Of a DNA stretch of 47,533 nt, positions 1 to 9,354 are shown piece after piece (position 1 is the first letter of the stretch; the number at the start of each line of letters is the position of its first letter). A model generated the notes under the pieces. The model was given only the letters and a program-made list of their open reading frames with translations, searched no databases and was not told the DNA's origin. This DNA is from Anabaena subtropica FACHB-260 (GTDB taxonomy: Bacteria; Cyanobacteriota; Cyanobacteriia; Cyanobacteriales; Nostocaceae). The translations under genes were made by a program, and so were the position numbers. The stretch is taken from assembly GCF_014697105.1 (NCBI RefSeq), contig NZ_JACJRF010000042.1, positions 1-47,533 on the forward strand, given 5' to 3'.

Positions 1-63
1 GTTATGTTCATTGGTTTGAGGAGATAATGTTATGTTGACTATTTTAGGACTTTTGGAGTTAGT

Positions 64-873
64 CTAACTAAGAATGTAAAGTTTTGTATCAGCTTTCAAC
101 ATTTCTGCTGTTGAAACAATTGAAACATTGACACCCAACTCTTGGGCATTTGCTGCTGTGTAAGGGCCAAAACAGGCAATAAGACAACGTTCAAACTCAC
201 TTTTTGAATCAAACATTGTTAAAAAACTGGCTACTTCTGCCGTACTACTAAAAGCAATAATATCTATTAAACCTTGGCGGATTAAATTGATTTCTACAGT
301 ATAAATATTTTTATCTAAACATTGAGTTATATACGCAGGTACACGCATTACCTGCATACCCAATTTTTTTAAATCCGCAATAAAATTAGGCACGATATTA
401 GGTTCAGATATGCCTACAACCTCTGGAATAGGTACTAAGATTTTTTGCCCGCTAATTCCCTCAATTTGCGAAAATTCAGCCACAATTCCCGCAGGACTAG
501 ACTCACGAGGAATCAAATCAACCCTACCGCACAAAGATAATAAAATATCAACATCTTTTCCTAAAGCAGACAATTGACAATTTTGTAATTTAGAGATTTC
601 TATATCTAAATTATGTAGACGCTCAAAAAATGCTATAATGCCGTTTCTACTAGTAAATGCAATCCAGTCAAATTCATCTATGCGTCTGATCACACCATCT
701 AATTCAGAATAGTTAGATAAATAGCAAGTTTCTATGGTGGGCATGAAAATTGACAGACCACCTTGGGAAATAATTTGTTCGGACAGCCTAGCAGCATAGT
801 TTCTCGGTGCTGTGACTAAAACTCTTTTACCGTATAAAGGTAATTGGCTAGATGCAGTTAGTAAGTTAGACAT
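64..873 (-). CDS. hemD: Uroporphyrinogen-III synthase (HemD family)
   Basis: The 269-residue protein matches the uroporphyrinogen-III synthase fold. HemD closes and isomerises hydroxymethylbilane to uroporphyrinogen III, the branch point to heme, chlorophyll, bilins and cobalamin, in the cytoplasm. Visible family marks are the N-terminal KRVLVTAPRN strand, the central FTSRNGI segment and the C-terminal GPYTAANAQELGV motif near residues 235-247. Length is normal for a stand-alone HemD. The start MSNLLTASS is the only good ATG at the 5' end. The gene is divergent from the HAD gene at 962, with an 88-bp gap. Cyanobacteria can carry more than one HemD-like protein, so this could be a paralogue. 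A 13-bp palindrome (57-69) overlaps the stop codon. Confidence 0.85.
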   Translation of the reverse strand: MSNLLTASSQLPLYGKRVLVTAPRNYAARLSEQIISQGGLSIFMPTIETCYLSNYSELDGVIRRIDEFDWIAFTSRNGIIAFFERLHNLDIEISKLQNCQLSALGKDVDILLSLCGRVDLIPRESSPAGIVAEFSQIEGISGQKILVPIPEVVGISEPNIVPNFIADLKKLGMQVMRVPAYITQCLDKNIYTVEINLIRQGLIDIIAFSSTAEVASFLTMFDSKSEFERCLIACFGPYTAANAQELGVNVSIVSTAEMLKADTKLYILS

Positions 874-961
874 TATTTAGTCAAAGTTATTTGATTGCAC
901 TCAGCACTCAGAATCCCTAATTATAGTGTGTTGTTGTCAAGCTTAAAATAAAGGATTTAGT

Positions 962-1636
962 GTGTTAAAAAATATCCGCGCCGCAATCTTTGACATGGAT
1001 GGTTTGCTGTTTGATACAGAAAGCATCGCTCGTTGGGCATGGCAGCAAGCCCTGACCAGTCATGGATATATAATGAGCGGTGATTTCTATAATGAATTTG
1101 TCGGGCGCGATTTGACATGGCGAGAAAAAATCCTCAAACAAAGATATGGCAACGATTTTCCCTTTGATGCAGTCAAAAGCCAACGGATTGAAATAGGCGA
1201 TCGCCGAGAACTGCAAGAAGGTTTACCAATGAAAGCAGGTGCGTTAAACTTACTGTGTCAGCTACATAGTTTGGAAATCGTCATTGCCTTAGCAACAGGT
1301 ACATCACGTAGCCGCACCATCCGCCGCTTAAGCAACGCAGGCATTTTGCATTACTTTACAACAATTGTCACCAGTGAAGATGTCCCAGAAGGCAAGCCTG
1401 CACCAGATATATATTTAGAAGTTAGTCGCAGAATTCATGTTACGCCTGTGCAGTGCGTAGTTTTTGAAGACTCATGTGTAGGTATAGAAGCAGCCTTTAG
1501 CGCCGGGATGTATCCGATTATGATCCCCGATATTGAACATCCATCTCCAGAAATTAGATGTTTGACTTACAAAGTTTTAGATTCTTTAGAACAAGCCAGC
1601 CAATTATTAGAAGAAAGGTTAGGAACTAGAGGTTAG
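962..1636 (+). CDS. HAD-superfamily phosphatase (beta-phosphoglucomutase-like subfamily)
   Basis: A 224-residue haloacid-dehalogenase-type hydrolase. Motif I is FDMDGLLFDTE (about residues 10-20), with the nucleophile Asp and acid/base Asp two residues apart. A GTSRS segment fits motif II, KPAPDIYLE contains the motif III Lys, and VFEDSCVGIEAA is motif IV. A helical cap lies between motifs I and II (about residues 20-90), as in the PGMB/phosphatase subgroup. The start is GTG, because no ATG precedes motif I. The substrate cannot be read from the sequence; sugar phosphates or 2-phosphoglycolate are typical. The last codons and the downstream GGTTAGCTAATCC lie next to repeat-rich DNA. Confidence 0.88.
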   Translation: MLKNIRAAIFDMDGLLFDTESIARWAWQQALTSHGYIMSGDFYNEFVGRDLTWREKILKQRYGNDFPFDAVKSQRIEIGDRRELQEGLPMKAGALNLLCQLHSLEIVIALATGTSRSRTIRRLSNAGILHYFTTIVTSEDVPEGKPAPDIYLEVSRRIHVTPVQCVVFEDSCVGIEAAFSAGMYPIMIPDIEHPSPEIRCLTYKVLDSLEQASQLLEERLGTRG

Positions 1637-1661
1637 CTAATCCACAGTACTCTAGGGGAAA

Positions 1662-1699
1662 AATGCGATGGCGTTCCGCCCACCGTAGGTGATCGCAAT
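1662..1699. repeat. Dispersed palindromic repeat, copy 1
   Basis: A GC-rich block in AT-rich intergenic DNA that begins GCGATGGCGTTCCGC and ends GGTGATCGC. The same core, in reverse orientation, is found at 42263-42318, and part of a related unit lies at 42873-42912. It belongs to the dispersed small palindromic repeats seen throughout Nostoc genomes. No coding function is visible. Confidence 0.55.
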
Positions 1700-1747
1700 A
1701 CCTCTAATATTTCTTTTGTGTAAAAAAACTAAAAGTAGTGTTGTCTT

Positions 1748-3865
1748 ATGATGGACGTAATTTCCCAAATTGCTGCTCAATCATTAATGGTGAACACTAC
1801 GCTCATTACTATAGTCTACGTTAATCCCGTGACCGGGAATGATGCTAATACAGGCTCACGGCAGAGTCCGTTGAAAACCCTCACCCGTGCTTTAAAAACG
1901 ACTCCCCCAGCAATTATTCAGCTAGCTGTAGGGACTTATAACACTGCTAATAAAGAAGTTTTTCCCCTGGTGATTCCTGAGGGAGTAACCGTGGTAGGTA
2001 ACGAAGCCAACAAAGGCGCAGGAATTTTGATTTCTGGGAGTGGAGAGTACCAAAGTCCCAGTTTTAGCGTGCAGAATGTCACCTTAGTTTTACTCAATCA
2101 AGCTAGTCTCAGGGGTGTGACTGTCACCAATCCCATAGCTAAAGGTACTGGTGTCTGGATTGAATCAACCGCACCAAATATAGCTAACAATACCTTTATT
2201 AATTGTGGTCGAGAAGGTGTATTTACTAGTGGTACAGCCAAACCAGCCATTTTAGATAATGTGTTTGTGCAGAATGCTGCTAGTGGTTTATTTATGGCAC
2301 GCAATAGTAAAGGGGAAGTGTTGCGAAATGTCTTACAAAAGAATCCCTTGGGTATAGCTATCAGTGACTTTGCTGCACCTTTACTAGCCAATAACAAACT
2401 ATCAGAAAATCGGACAGCGATCGCCCTATCTCGCAATGCCCGTCCGGTATTACGTCATAATTTTATCGTCAAAAATACCCAAGGCGGATTGTTAATCAAT
2501 GAAAACGCCATCCCTGATTTGGGTAGTAGTCAAGATGGGGCTGGCAATATTTTTAGTAATAATGGCGAGTTCGATATTCAAAATGCGACAACACAGCAAT
2601 TAATTTCTGTAGGTAATCAGTTAAACCCTACCCAAGTCAAGGGAAGAGTAGATTTTATTGCTGCCATCATCGATAATCCTGTCACTAGCACCAATTTTCT
2701 GGACTTACCAGGACATTGGGCAGTCGCTTTTGTGGAAGCATTGGTAAATAAAGGTTTACTTAGCGGCTTTCCCGATGGCACATTCGCCCCCGATGCACCA
2801 ATCACCCGCGCCCAGTATGCGGCGGTGATTGCCAAAACTTTTCAATTACCCACAAACAATCAGCCACCTAAATTTCCCGATATCAAATCAGATTTTTGGG
2901 CAGCATCAGCCATTACCAAAGCATCCCAGATGGGATTTATTAGCGGTTTTCCTGATGGGACGTTTCGCCCAGCGCAGAACTTAACCAAAGTGCAAGCCAT
3001 CGTTTCCATTGTCAATGGTTTAAAACTGAGTGGAGGTAGCCCGAATGTGTTGAGTATATACCGCGATCGCGCTCAAATTCCCAGCTATGCCACAAATCCC
3101 ATCGCCGTTGCTACACAAAAGAATTTGGTTGTCAACTATCCCCAAACTGATCAACTAGAACCACTGCGAGATATCACCCGCGCCGAAATAGCAGCCTTAA
3201 TTTATCAGGCTTTAGTGGCTAATGGACAAGAAAAAGCGATCGCTTCACCTTATATAGTCAGCCCCGAAGTTGATACCCCCTCCTTCACTGACTTAGCCGG
3301 ACACTGGGGAGAACCATTTATTCGCGGTTTAGCCAGTATGGGCATCACTAGCGGTTTCGCTGATGGTAGCTATCAACCTAATAAACCCATGACCCGCGCC
3401 CAGTATGCAGCGATGGTGGCAGTTGCTTTTAACCCCCCTGCCACTAGACCAGCCACAGATTTTGTAGACGTACCACAGAATTTTTGGGCATACAAAGCCT
3501 TACAAATCGCCGCTAGTGGTGGCTTTGTCAGTGGTTTTAGCGATCGCACCTTCCGCCCCGACCAAAATGTCCAGAGGCTACAGGTAATCGTTTCTCTAGT
3601 TAACGGACTAGCCCTAACGACAGTTGATAGTAATAACTTACTCACTTACACTGACAGTAATAATATTCCTGAATATGCTCGAAAAGCCGTGATTACAGCA
3701 ACACAGCAAAAAATTATTGTCAACCATCCAGACCCCAAACAGTTAGCACCCACAAGAGAAGCCACAAGAGCAGAAGTAGCAGCAATGGTCTATCAGGCCT
3801 TAGTAGCCATACAGAGAGCGCCAAGTATTAATTCGCCCTATATTATTTCGACAGTTAGCAGTTGA
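1748..3865 (+). CDS. DUF1565-type beta-helix protein with six SLH motifs
   Basis: The 705-residue protein has two parts. Residues about 22-300 form a DUF1565/right-handed beta-helix region; it opens with VYVNPVTGNDANTGS and continues with repeated NxF/NxL turns, as in pectate-lyase-like folds. Residues about 316-690 hold six S-layer-homology motifs arranged as two triplets. The first triplet starts near 316, 376 and 437 and the second near 512, 571 and 633, so the whole triplet is duplicated with a period of about 196 residues. SLH domains bind secondary cell-wall polymer or peptidoglycan, which predicts an envelope location. No clear signal peptide is visible at the chosen ATG, although the first 20 residues are mildly hydrophobic. 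The ligand or substrate of the beta-helix is unknown. Confidence 0.85.
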   Translation: MMDVISQIAAQSLMVNTTLITIVYVNPVTGNDANTGSRQSPLKTLTRALKTTPPAIIQLAVGTYNTANKEVFPLVIPEGVTVVGNEANKGAGILISGSGEYQSPSFSVQNVTLVLLNQASLRGVTVTNPIAKGTGVWIESTAPNIANNTFINCGREGVFTSGTAKPAILDNVFVQNAASGLFMARNSKGEVLRNVLQKNPLGIAISDFAAPLLANNKLSENRTAIALSRNARPVLRHNFIVKNTQGGLLINENAIPDLGSSQDGAGNIFSNNGEFDIQNATTQQLISVGNQLNPTQVKGRVDFIAAIIDNPVTSTNFLDLPGHWAVAFVEALVNKGLLSGFPDGTFAPDAPITRAQYAAVIAKTFQLPTNNQPPKFPDIKSDFWAASAITKASQMGFISGFPDGTFRPAQNLTKVQAIVSIVNGLKLSGGSPNVLSIYRDRAQIPSYATNPIAVATQKNLVVNYPQTDQLEPLRDITRAEIAALIYQALVANGQEKAIASPYIVSPEVDTPSFTDLAGHWGEPFIRGLASMGITSGFADGSYQPNKPMTRAQYAAMVAVAFNPPATRPATDFVDVPQNFWAYKALQIAASGGFVSGFSDRTFRPDQNVQRLQVIVSLVNGLALTTVDSNNLLTYTDSNNIPEYARKAVITATQQKIIVNHPDPKQLAPTREATRAEVAAMVYQALVAIQRAPSINSPYIISTVSS

Positions 3866-3945
3866 CCAAGTAAAATGAAAAACACTGCTTTTCGACTGGG
3901 AAATTCTTGGTAATAAATCCTACAGCCAAAAACACGCTAGGCTAT

Positions 3946-4650
3946 ATGCGATGGGTCGATGATTCATACAGATTGCCAGCAGCCAAAAGTCTTATGTCAA
4001 CATCAGTACCAAACACTTGTGCCAAACTGGCAAAAGCCCTACTAGTTCACTATGGTTTTGATCTCAGTGGTTATAGTGCCACTGAGCTAGTTAACCGTTG
4101 GCAAAAGCAATATCCCGCCGACTGGTTGCATTTAGCAGTAATTGAAGCACTATATCAAGGTCGTTATAAAGGTATTTCAGTCCAGCAAATCTTGGCATTT
4201 TGGCAAAGGCGGGGTCAGGAAATATATCATTTCAACATGGAATTTGAGCGCCTGATTTGTAGCAAGTTCCCTGAAAGCTTACATCAGATGGCTGCACCAG
4301 TGTTACCCCCTGCACGTGAGCAAGTTGGTGAGGAACGGGGGATCAGCCAAAATCAATCCCTACAATTGATGAGTTTCCCACAGCAGGAACCAGTCAACCA
4401 AGCAGAAGAACAGCCAGCCGAAAAGATTTTGGCATACTCTAGTGTGAGCGTGGCTGCTAGTGTTGAGGTGAATTTAAACAACCAGGAAAATTATTCGGGT
4501 CAATCTATATTATTGAACCCTGATACAGCCACAAAACTACTACCAATATCATTGACTCATCCACCCATTGGGCAGTTTACTCCAGAAACAAGCGATCGCT
4601 CCGAGACATTCACCTCAAAACTCAAAGCCATGTCTAGCGAGAATCCTTAA
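3946..4650 (+). CDS. Hypothetical protein, cyanobacterial
   Basis: I do not recognise this 234-residue protein. The N-terminal 100 residues look like a compact helical domain (LAKALLVHYGFDLSG, WLHLAVIEALYQGRYK, ILAFWQRRGQ). The remainder is low-complexity and rich in Gln, Ser and Pro, so probably disordered. I chose the ATG at 3946; a TTG at 3907 in the same frame would add 13 residues and an ATG at 3994 would remove 16. It follows the SLH gene on the same strand by about 80 bp and converges on dnaE, with 72 bp between the stop codons. There are no transmembrane segments. Function is unknown. Confidence 0.6.
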   Translation: MRWVDDSYRLPAAKSLMSTSVPNTCAKLAKALLVHYGFDLSGYSATELVNRWQKQYPADWLHLAVIEALYQGRYKGISVQQILAFWQRRGQEIYHFNMEFERLICSKFPESLHQMAAPVLPPAREQVGEERGISQNQSLQLMSFPQQEPVNQAEEQPAEKILAYSSVSVAASVEVNLNNQENYSGQSILLNPDTATKLLPISLTHPPIGQFTPETSDRSETFTSKLKAMSSENP

Positions 4651-4722
4651 CAGTCATATTTCTGGAATAAAAGCATTCTCTAGGTTCCCCAGGGATGGGA
4701 TATTTTTTTACTGGAAAGTCCC

Positions 4723-7353
4723 TTACTCTGGTAAACCCTTCACCTGCAACAAGTCCAACCCCCGTTCAAATATTTCATCAATTGGCAACATTTGTTGATC
4801 TTGAGTCATAAATTTATGGTCTTTCGTTGCTCGAATTACTGAACCATCTTCCAAGCAATATTCCCACACTTCTTGTTGACCGCGATTGTGCCATTGGGCA
4901 ATTGGTTGAGTGTAAACAAGACCATTACTATCAACACTAAATACCCTGCATTCAATACCTTTCTCTACAATTTCGCCGATAGGTACAAAGCCATATTCAA
5001 CTGTTAAAACTTCCGTGTCGTAACTCAAGCAATATTCAGCAAATTTCAACATATCCTCAAATAGCTTCTCCGCTACTTGCTTTCTCACACCATTTTTAGT
5101 TGAACCATCAATAAACTTTTCCTGCTGCTTCTGCATCTCCGAAACTTTCTTTTTCCCCATAGCACGACGCAGCAAGTCAGCTTGTCCTAAAGAATAACCA
5201 GCCATGTCTTGAGCAATTTTCATAATCTGCTCTTGATAAACCATGATTCCATAGGTTTCATTTAATATCGGTTCTAAAAGCTGGCTTTCATAATCAATAT
5301 TTTCCCGCCCGTGTTTACGGTTAATAAACTTAGGAATCAATCCCGCATCTAACGGGCCTGGTCGATAAAGTGCCAAGATTGAAGAAATATCTTCGATATT
5401 AGAAGGCTTCAAATCTCTGACTATCTGCTTCATCCCTGAAGATTCTAATTGAAATATGCCTTCTAATTCACCAGATTCTAAGAGTTCGTAGGTCTTTTGG
5501 ACATCTTTAGGTAGAGTTTTATATTCGCCTTTAGCTAATATCTTCTGTGCCTTGCGTTCTTGATTAGTGATTTCATAAGGGTCAATCCTAAAGCCATGTT
5601 TTTCTTCAATCAAATCAATGGTTTTCTGAATCATGGTGAGGTTCTTCAGACCTAAGAAGTCCATTTTTAACAAACCCATTGATTCCAGGTCTTCCATGAA
5701 ATATTGAGTAATTACAGACCCATCATTATTTTTTTGCAGTGGGACGATTTCATCTAATGGATCGGCAGAAATTACTACACCGGCAGCGTGAACACCAAAG
5801 GTTTTGTTAGTCCCTTCAATTCGCATTGCCATATCCAGCCAATGGCGAACTCTTGGGTCTTTATCATATTTCTCTTTAAACTCTGGTTCTGGGGTAGCAT
5901 CGGAAATCATCACCTTGAGTTTGGTTGGTTTACCCCGCACCACAGGAATTAATTTCGCCATTTTATCCGCTTCCCCGTAGGGAATATTTAACACTCTGGC
6001 GACATCTTTTAAAACTGCTTTGGAAGTTAGACGGTTAAAGGTAATAATTTGGGCAACTCTTTCTTTACCGTATTTTTCTGTTACATACTCAATGACTTTA
6101 TCCCGTTGTTCAATACAAAAGTCTGTATCAATATCGGGCATTGATTTACGTTCTGGGTTCAAAAATCGCTCGAACAGTAACCCATGATGTACCGGATCAA
6201 TGTTGGTAATTCCCATTGTGTATGCAACCAATGAACCAGCAGCAGACCCTCGACCAGGCCCCACAGGAATATTATTATCTCTAGCAAATTTAATGTAGTC
6301 CCACACAACTAAAAAGTAAGTGGAAAATCCCATCTGCTGCAACATTTTGAGTTCATATTCTAGCCTTTCTCTGTAGGCTAGATCGACTTCATTACGGGAT
6401 TTACGATTTAATTTTTCTAACAGTCCTTGCCAAGCAACTTCCTCAACATAAGTATCAGCAGTATGACCAGAAGGAATTGGGTAGTTGGGAATGCGAGGCT
6501 CGCCCATAATATGGTAAGGCTCGACTTTATCGGCAACTTCTGCTGTGGTGGCGATCGCTTCAGCAATTACATCATCTGATAGGTGGTCACGAAATAGCAG
6601 TTTCATCTCTTCAGCAGATTTGAGATATTCTGTGCCGCTATATCGCATCCGATTCTCTTCAATAATTAGTTTACCTGTTTGAATACATAACAAGGCATCG
6701 TGCGCTTCTACATCAAAACAAGAAATAAAATGTGAATCGTTAGTGGCTATGATTTTAATTCCCAATTCCCGCGCAATTCTGACAATTTCCACATTTACAA
6801 TGCGGTCTTCTTGGGAACCGTGGTCTTGAATTTCTAAATAGAAATCATCACCAAATACATCTTTATACCATTTGGCAACTTTGCGCGCTGCATCTGGTCT
6901 ATTGCTAAGAATTGCTTGGGGAATTTCTCCACCCAAACAAGCACTAGTGACAATTAAATCTTCATGATATTTTTGTAATAATTCTTTATTAATACAAGGA
7001 CGGGAAAAAATACCTTTACCTTGGACACCTTGTAGATGAGAAATTGTGGTTAATTTAACTAAATTTTTATAACCTTTAGTGTTTTTTGCTAAAACAACTT
7101 GATGATATTTCGGACGGCGTTCTTGCTTTTCAATATCGCCGTTGATTATATACATTTCATTGCCAATGATTGGCTTAATATTTTTACTGCGGCAAATTTT
7201 CAGCAGTTCGACAGCACCATACATGACACCGTGATCAGTGACAGCGATCGCCTCCATACCCAGTGAGATCGCCTGATCAATCAACTCTGGTAGCTGACTA
7301 GCCCCATCTAGCAGACTGTAATCACTGTGAATATGTAAAGGTACAAAGGACAT
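4723..7353 (-). CDS. dnaE: DNA polymerase III alpha subunit, N-terminal part with split-intein N fragment (DnaE-N)
   Basis: This 876-residue protein carries the N-terminal 774 residues of the replicative polymerase plus 102 residues of intein. The PHP domain is at the start ([24 protein letters not shown]). The polymerase palm contains PGRGSAAGS and the acidic PDIDTDF motif near residues 400-445. The polymerase sequence stops abruptly at AEY and changes into intein beginning CLSYDTE. The rest of DnaE and the C-terminal intein half are not in this window. In cyanobacteria they are encoded at a distant locus and the two products are joined by protein trans-splicing. The start ATG at 7353 precedes the PHP domain directly. 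The leader contains two inverted repeats (7465-7492, 7531-7585). Confidence 0.97.
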   Translation of the reverse strand: MSFVPLHIHSDYSLLDGASQLPELIDQAISLGMEAIAVTDHGVMYGAVELLKICRSKNIKPIIGNEMYIINGDIEKQERRPKYHQVVLAKNTKGYKNLVKLTTISHLQGVQGKGIFSRPCINKELLQKYHEDLIVTSACLGGEIPQAILSNRPDAARKVAKWYKDVFGDDFYLEIQDHGSQEDRIVNVEIVRIARELGIKIIATNDSHFISCFDVEAHDALLCIQTGKLIIEENRMRYSGTEYLKSAEEMKLLFRDHLSDDVIAEAIATTAEVADKVEPYHIMGEPRIPNYPIPSGHTADTYVEEVAWQGLLEKLNRKSRNEVDLAYRERLEYELKMLQQMGFSTYFLVVWDYIKFARDNNIPVGPGRGSAAGSLVAYTMGITNIDPVHHGLLFERFLNPERKSMPDIDTDFCIEQRDKVIEYVTEKYGKERVAQIITFNRLTSKAVLKDVARVLNIPYGEADKMAKLIPVVRGKPTKLKVMISDATPEPEFKEKYDKDPRVRHWLDMAMRIEGTNKTFGVHAAGVVISADPLDEIVPLQKNNDGSVITQYFMEDLESMGLLKMDFLGLKNLTMIQKTIDLIEEKHGFRIDPYEITNQERKAQKILAKGEYKTLPKDVQKTYELLESGELEGIFQLESSGMKQIVRDLKPSNIEDISSILALYRPGPLDAGLIPKFINRKHGRENIDYESQLLEPILNETYGIMVYQEQIMKIAQDMAGYSLGQADLLRRAMGKKKVSEMQKQQEKFIDGSTKNGVRKQVAEKLFEDMLKFAEYCLSYDTEVLTVEYGFVPIGEIVEKGIECRVFSVDSNGLVYTQPIAQWHNRGQQEVWEYCLEDGSVIRATKDHKFMTQDQQMLPIDEIFERGLDLLQVKGLPE
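4726..5031 (-). other. N-terminal half of the DnaE split intein
   Basis: The last 102 codons of dnaE encode the intein N fragment. Residue 1 is the nucleophilic Cys (TGC at 5029-5031), directly after the N-extein residues AEY. Block B contains ATKDHKF, which places the catalytic Thr at intein residue 69 and His at 72, as in the well-studied Nostoc DnaE intein. The fragment ends LLQVKGLPE. The close match to Anabaena-type sequences supports the Nostocales assignment. The C-terminal partner is not encoded here. Confidence 0.95.
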
Positions 7354-7699
7354 ATATAACTCCCAGCACTAGCCCACAATCTTCTCAAGCTGATTTCTTG
7401 TGAGCCAGATTTTATCTAGCAACGGAATCTTAGATTAACGCTTTTACGGAAATTTCACTTCCGCAACTGATGTTTGAATAGTTACATCAGTTCAATTCAT
7501 TAGTTAGGTGCAAATTTTTAAAATGATGTGAATGCCCGGTATGAGGCGATATCTGCGTTGTATATTTCACAGGTGATTGGGCATTATTTCAATTTGGGAC
7601 AGCAGTTAATTTTTGTTCTTACATGAGGGAGATGAGAGGAATGATGTAAGTAGAAATTATGCCCCATCTCTCCCCGTTCCTAATCTTAATTACGAATTA
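7354..7699. promoter_or_regulatory. dnaE leader/promoter region with two inverted repeats
   Basis: No gene is visible in these 346 bp, the 5' region of dnaE. There are two perfect inverted repeats. AACTGATG (7465-7472) pairs with CATCAGTT (7485-7492) across 12 nt. AATGCCC (7531-7537) pairs with GGGCATT (7579-7585) across 41 nt. They may fold in the dnaE leader RNA or bind regulators. Part of the second could instead end the transcript of the small gene at 7700-7873, which lies upstream on the same strand. Confidence 0.4.
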
Positions 7700-7873
7700 C
7701 TAATGCTGTTGTGGCCCTTTGGCATCACATTCTTTACTCCAGCACCGTTTTAAAAGTCCAATACGCCAGCTGTAGGCGAAACGCCGGGGATTGAGTTCTA
7801 AGTCACGGTTAAACAATGGTTGGTTGAGATACTGCCAAAGAGGAAATTTAATTTGGTGGTGTTTATCAGCCAT
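7700..7873 (-). CDS. Small protein of 57 residues, unknown function
   Basis: An open frame on the minus strand encodes a 57-residue protein starting MADKHHQIKFPLWQYL and ending ECDAKGPQQH. The composition is protein-like: aromatic-rich and basic, with LNQPLFNRDLELNP, RRFAYSWRIGL and two Cys near the C-terminus. It looks like a small soluble protein rather than random translation, and I believe similar short proteins occur in other cyanobacteria. It lies between the HetZ-related gene and dnaE on the same strand, with no clear Shine-Dalgarno. No function can be assigned. It is shorter than usual gene-calling cut-offs. Confidence 0.6.
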   Translation of the reverse strand: MADKHHQIKFPLWQYLNQPLFNRDLELNPRRFAYSWRIGLLKRCWSKECDAKGPQQH

Positions 7874-8178
7874 AGGAGGAGCAAAATAGTATAAAAATGT
7901 TATGGCAGTCGCTCACGCTAGGAAAGCAACTACCAAATAATGTTTTTCTAGTTAAAGATGACATGATATACATTCAATTGTCCTGGTGACAATTGCGGAA
8001 TTCTACCTAAAGATTGATGCTCAGAAATTTTTAATAAATTAACTAAAATTTAACTGTCTAAGAAGCTAGAGGCTAGAGGCTAGAATTTTTACTCAGCGCG
8101 GTATTACAGCCCACTTTACTAACAGTATTTAGCCCGCAGCACTCACTTCTCAGTTCTCCGTACTCAGCCTCACCATAG
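7874..8178. other. Intergenic region with hairpin and short heptamer repeat
   Basis: About 305 bp without a gene, between the HetZ-related gene and the 57-residue gene. CAATTGTC (7975-7982) and GACAATTG (7988-7995) form a perfect 8-bp hairpin with a 5-nt loop. It has no T-run on either side, so it is not a standard terminator. At 8065-8085 there are three tandem GCTAGAG/GCTAGAA heptamers of STRR type. Confidence 0.45.
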
Positions 8179-9354
8179 TTACTCTTGAGTCCTAATGGCT
8201 TGAGCCGCAAGATAGACTTTAGTCCATTCCCCCATTACCTGATGAGGTTTGAGATGTAATTGTTGGGCTACTGCTTCTGTGGAGTTACCAGCCTTCCGCA
8301 GATCCAGTATTTGCCGTCCGACGGGGGTTAGGTTGTCATAGAATTCCTGCCATTGCTTTTGTGTTAAACCCAAATTATTCTCCTGTAAGGAAATTGCCAG
8401 CCAGTTATTTACGAGTTCCGGCTTACCCTTGAGGGCAAAGACGCGTACTGCATGGTAGCTGATTTTTTCTCGAAGTCGATAGATTTCTTTGATTGGTTTA
8501 TTTAATTTCTTGGCGATTTCATCTTGGGTTTTACCTTGCAAATAAAGTTTTAACCAGTCTACTGCTTCTGTTCCCAGGTTTTCTTGTAAGTAGTTGGCAA
8601 ATTCTTCCTGTACTGTCTGTCGCAGTGCTTGTTGTTCCTCTATTTGCTGTGTTTCTTGGTATTCAGCGATCGCTTGGTTATCTCCCAAGTTAACTCGATT
8701 GTCGCTGTCATCTGTCAGCACTTCTTCGGAAACTAGCCTAACTAAATCGCCTCCTGGGACTTGGGTTAACCCTCCACGTTGAGAACGGCGTAGATAGTTG
8801 ACAAAACGATAGGCTAACAAGGGCTGATTGCGGACTGGCCGCATACAATACTCTTCCACCGTAGCAAATAGCAAAGTATCTCTGAGTCGCTTATCTAGGG
8901 CAACTTCTGCGATATACCCCATTTGCTGCTGAATGTAAGTATCATTTTGTAGAAGTTCTTGTATCACTTCTTGTAATACGTCAATCACACTACGTTGGCG
9001 ATCGCGGCTCAGGGCAATCCAGGTTTGAATTTTATACCGTAATGTCACTAAACTCCCTAATCGAGTGATTAGGTTACGATATGCACGTTCCCGCCCTACA
9101 CCTAAGTAGCGTTGACTTAAAATTTTCCAGCGATATTCCATCGCTTGCTTGGCAATTTCAAGTTCTTTAGTATTGAGCAGGTCAAATCGTTGTAAATCAC
9201 GACCTAACAGCCAGAGAAGAATACTCTCTCTTGCAGCCACATTTTGTTCTGGACACTCCGCAGCTAGTCGCTGACGCCAAAACTGCGCTAGTTTTTCTGC
9301 TTCCGTTACCATAGCGAGATTGCGCTCCTCGAAACCCTGTTTTAAAGTTTGCAT
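8179..9354 (-). CDS. HetZ-related protein
   Basis: A 391-residue soluble, helix-rich protein, which I assign to the HetZ-related family of cyanobacteria by overall pattern (RESILLWLLGRDLQRFDLL, GRERAYRNLITRLGS, EEYCMRPVRNQPLLAYRF). HetZ is needed for early heterocyst differentiation; the related proteins are much less studied. The C-terminal third contains two sigma-70-region-4-like helix-turn-helix stretches, GKTQDEIAKKLNKPIKEIYRLREK and, nearer the end, TPVGRQILDLRKAGNS followed by AVAQQLHLKPHQVM. This suggests DNA binding. I chose the ATG at 9354 (MQTLKQGFEERN); two in-frame ATGs lie just upstream, up to 9375. The role is inferred from the family only. Confidence 0.65.
   Translation of the reverse strand: MQTLKQGFEERNLAMVTEAEKLAQFWRQRLAAECPEQNVAARESILLWLLGRDLQRFDLLNTKELEIAKQAMEYRWKILSQRYLGVGRERAYRNLITRLGSLVTLRYKIQTWIALSRDRQRSVIDVLQEVIQELLQNDTYIQQQMGYIAEVALDKRLRDTLLFATVEEYCMRPVRNQPLLAYRFVNYLRRSQRGGLTQVPGGDLVRLVSEEVLTDDSDNRVNLGDNQAIAEYQETQQIEEQQALRQTVQEEFANYLQENLGTEAVDWLKLYLQGKTQDEIAKKLNKPIKEIYRLREKISYHAVRVFALKGKPELVNNWLAISLQENNLGLTQKQWQEFYDNLTPVGRQILDLRKAGNSTEAVAQQLHLKPHQVMGEWTKVYLAAQAIRTQE

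Noticed and set aside
4568-4798. Plus-strand frame overlapping the end of the hypothetical gene and dnaE
   Set aside because: It overlaps two better-supported genes and shows no protein-like character.
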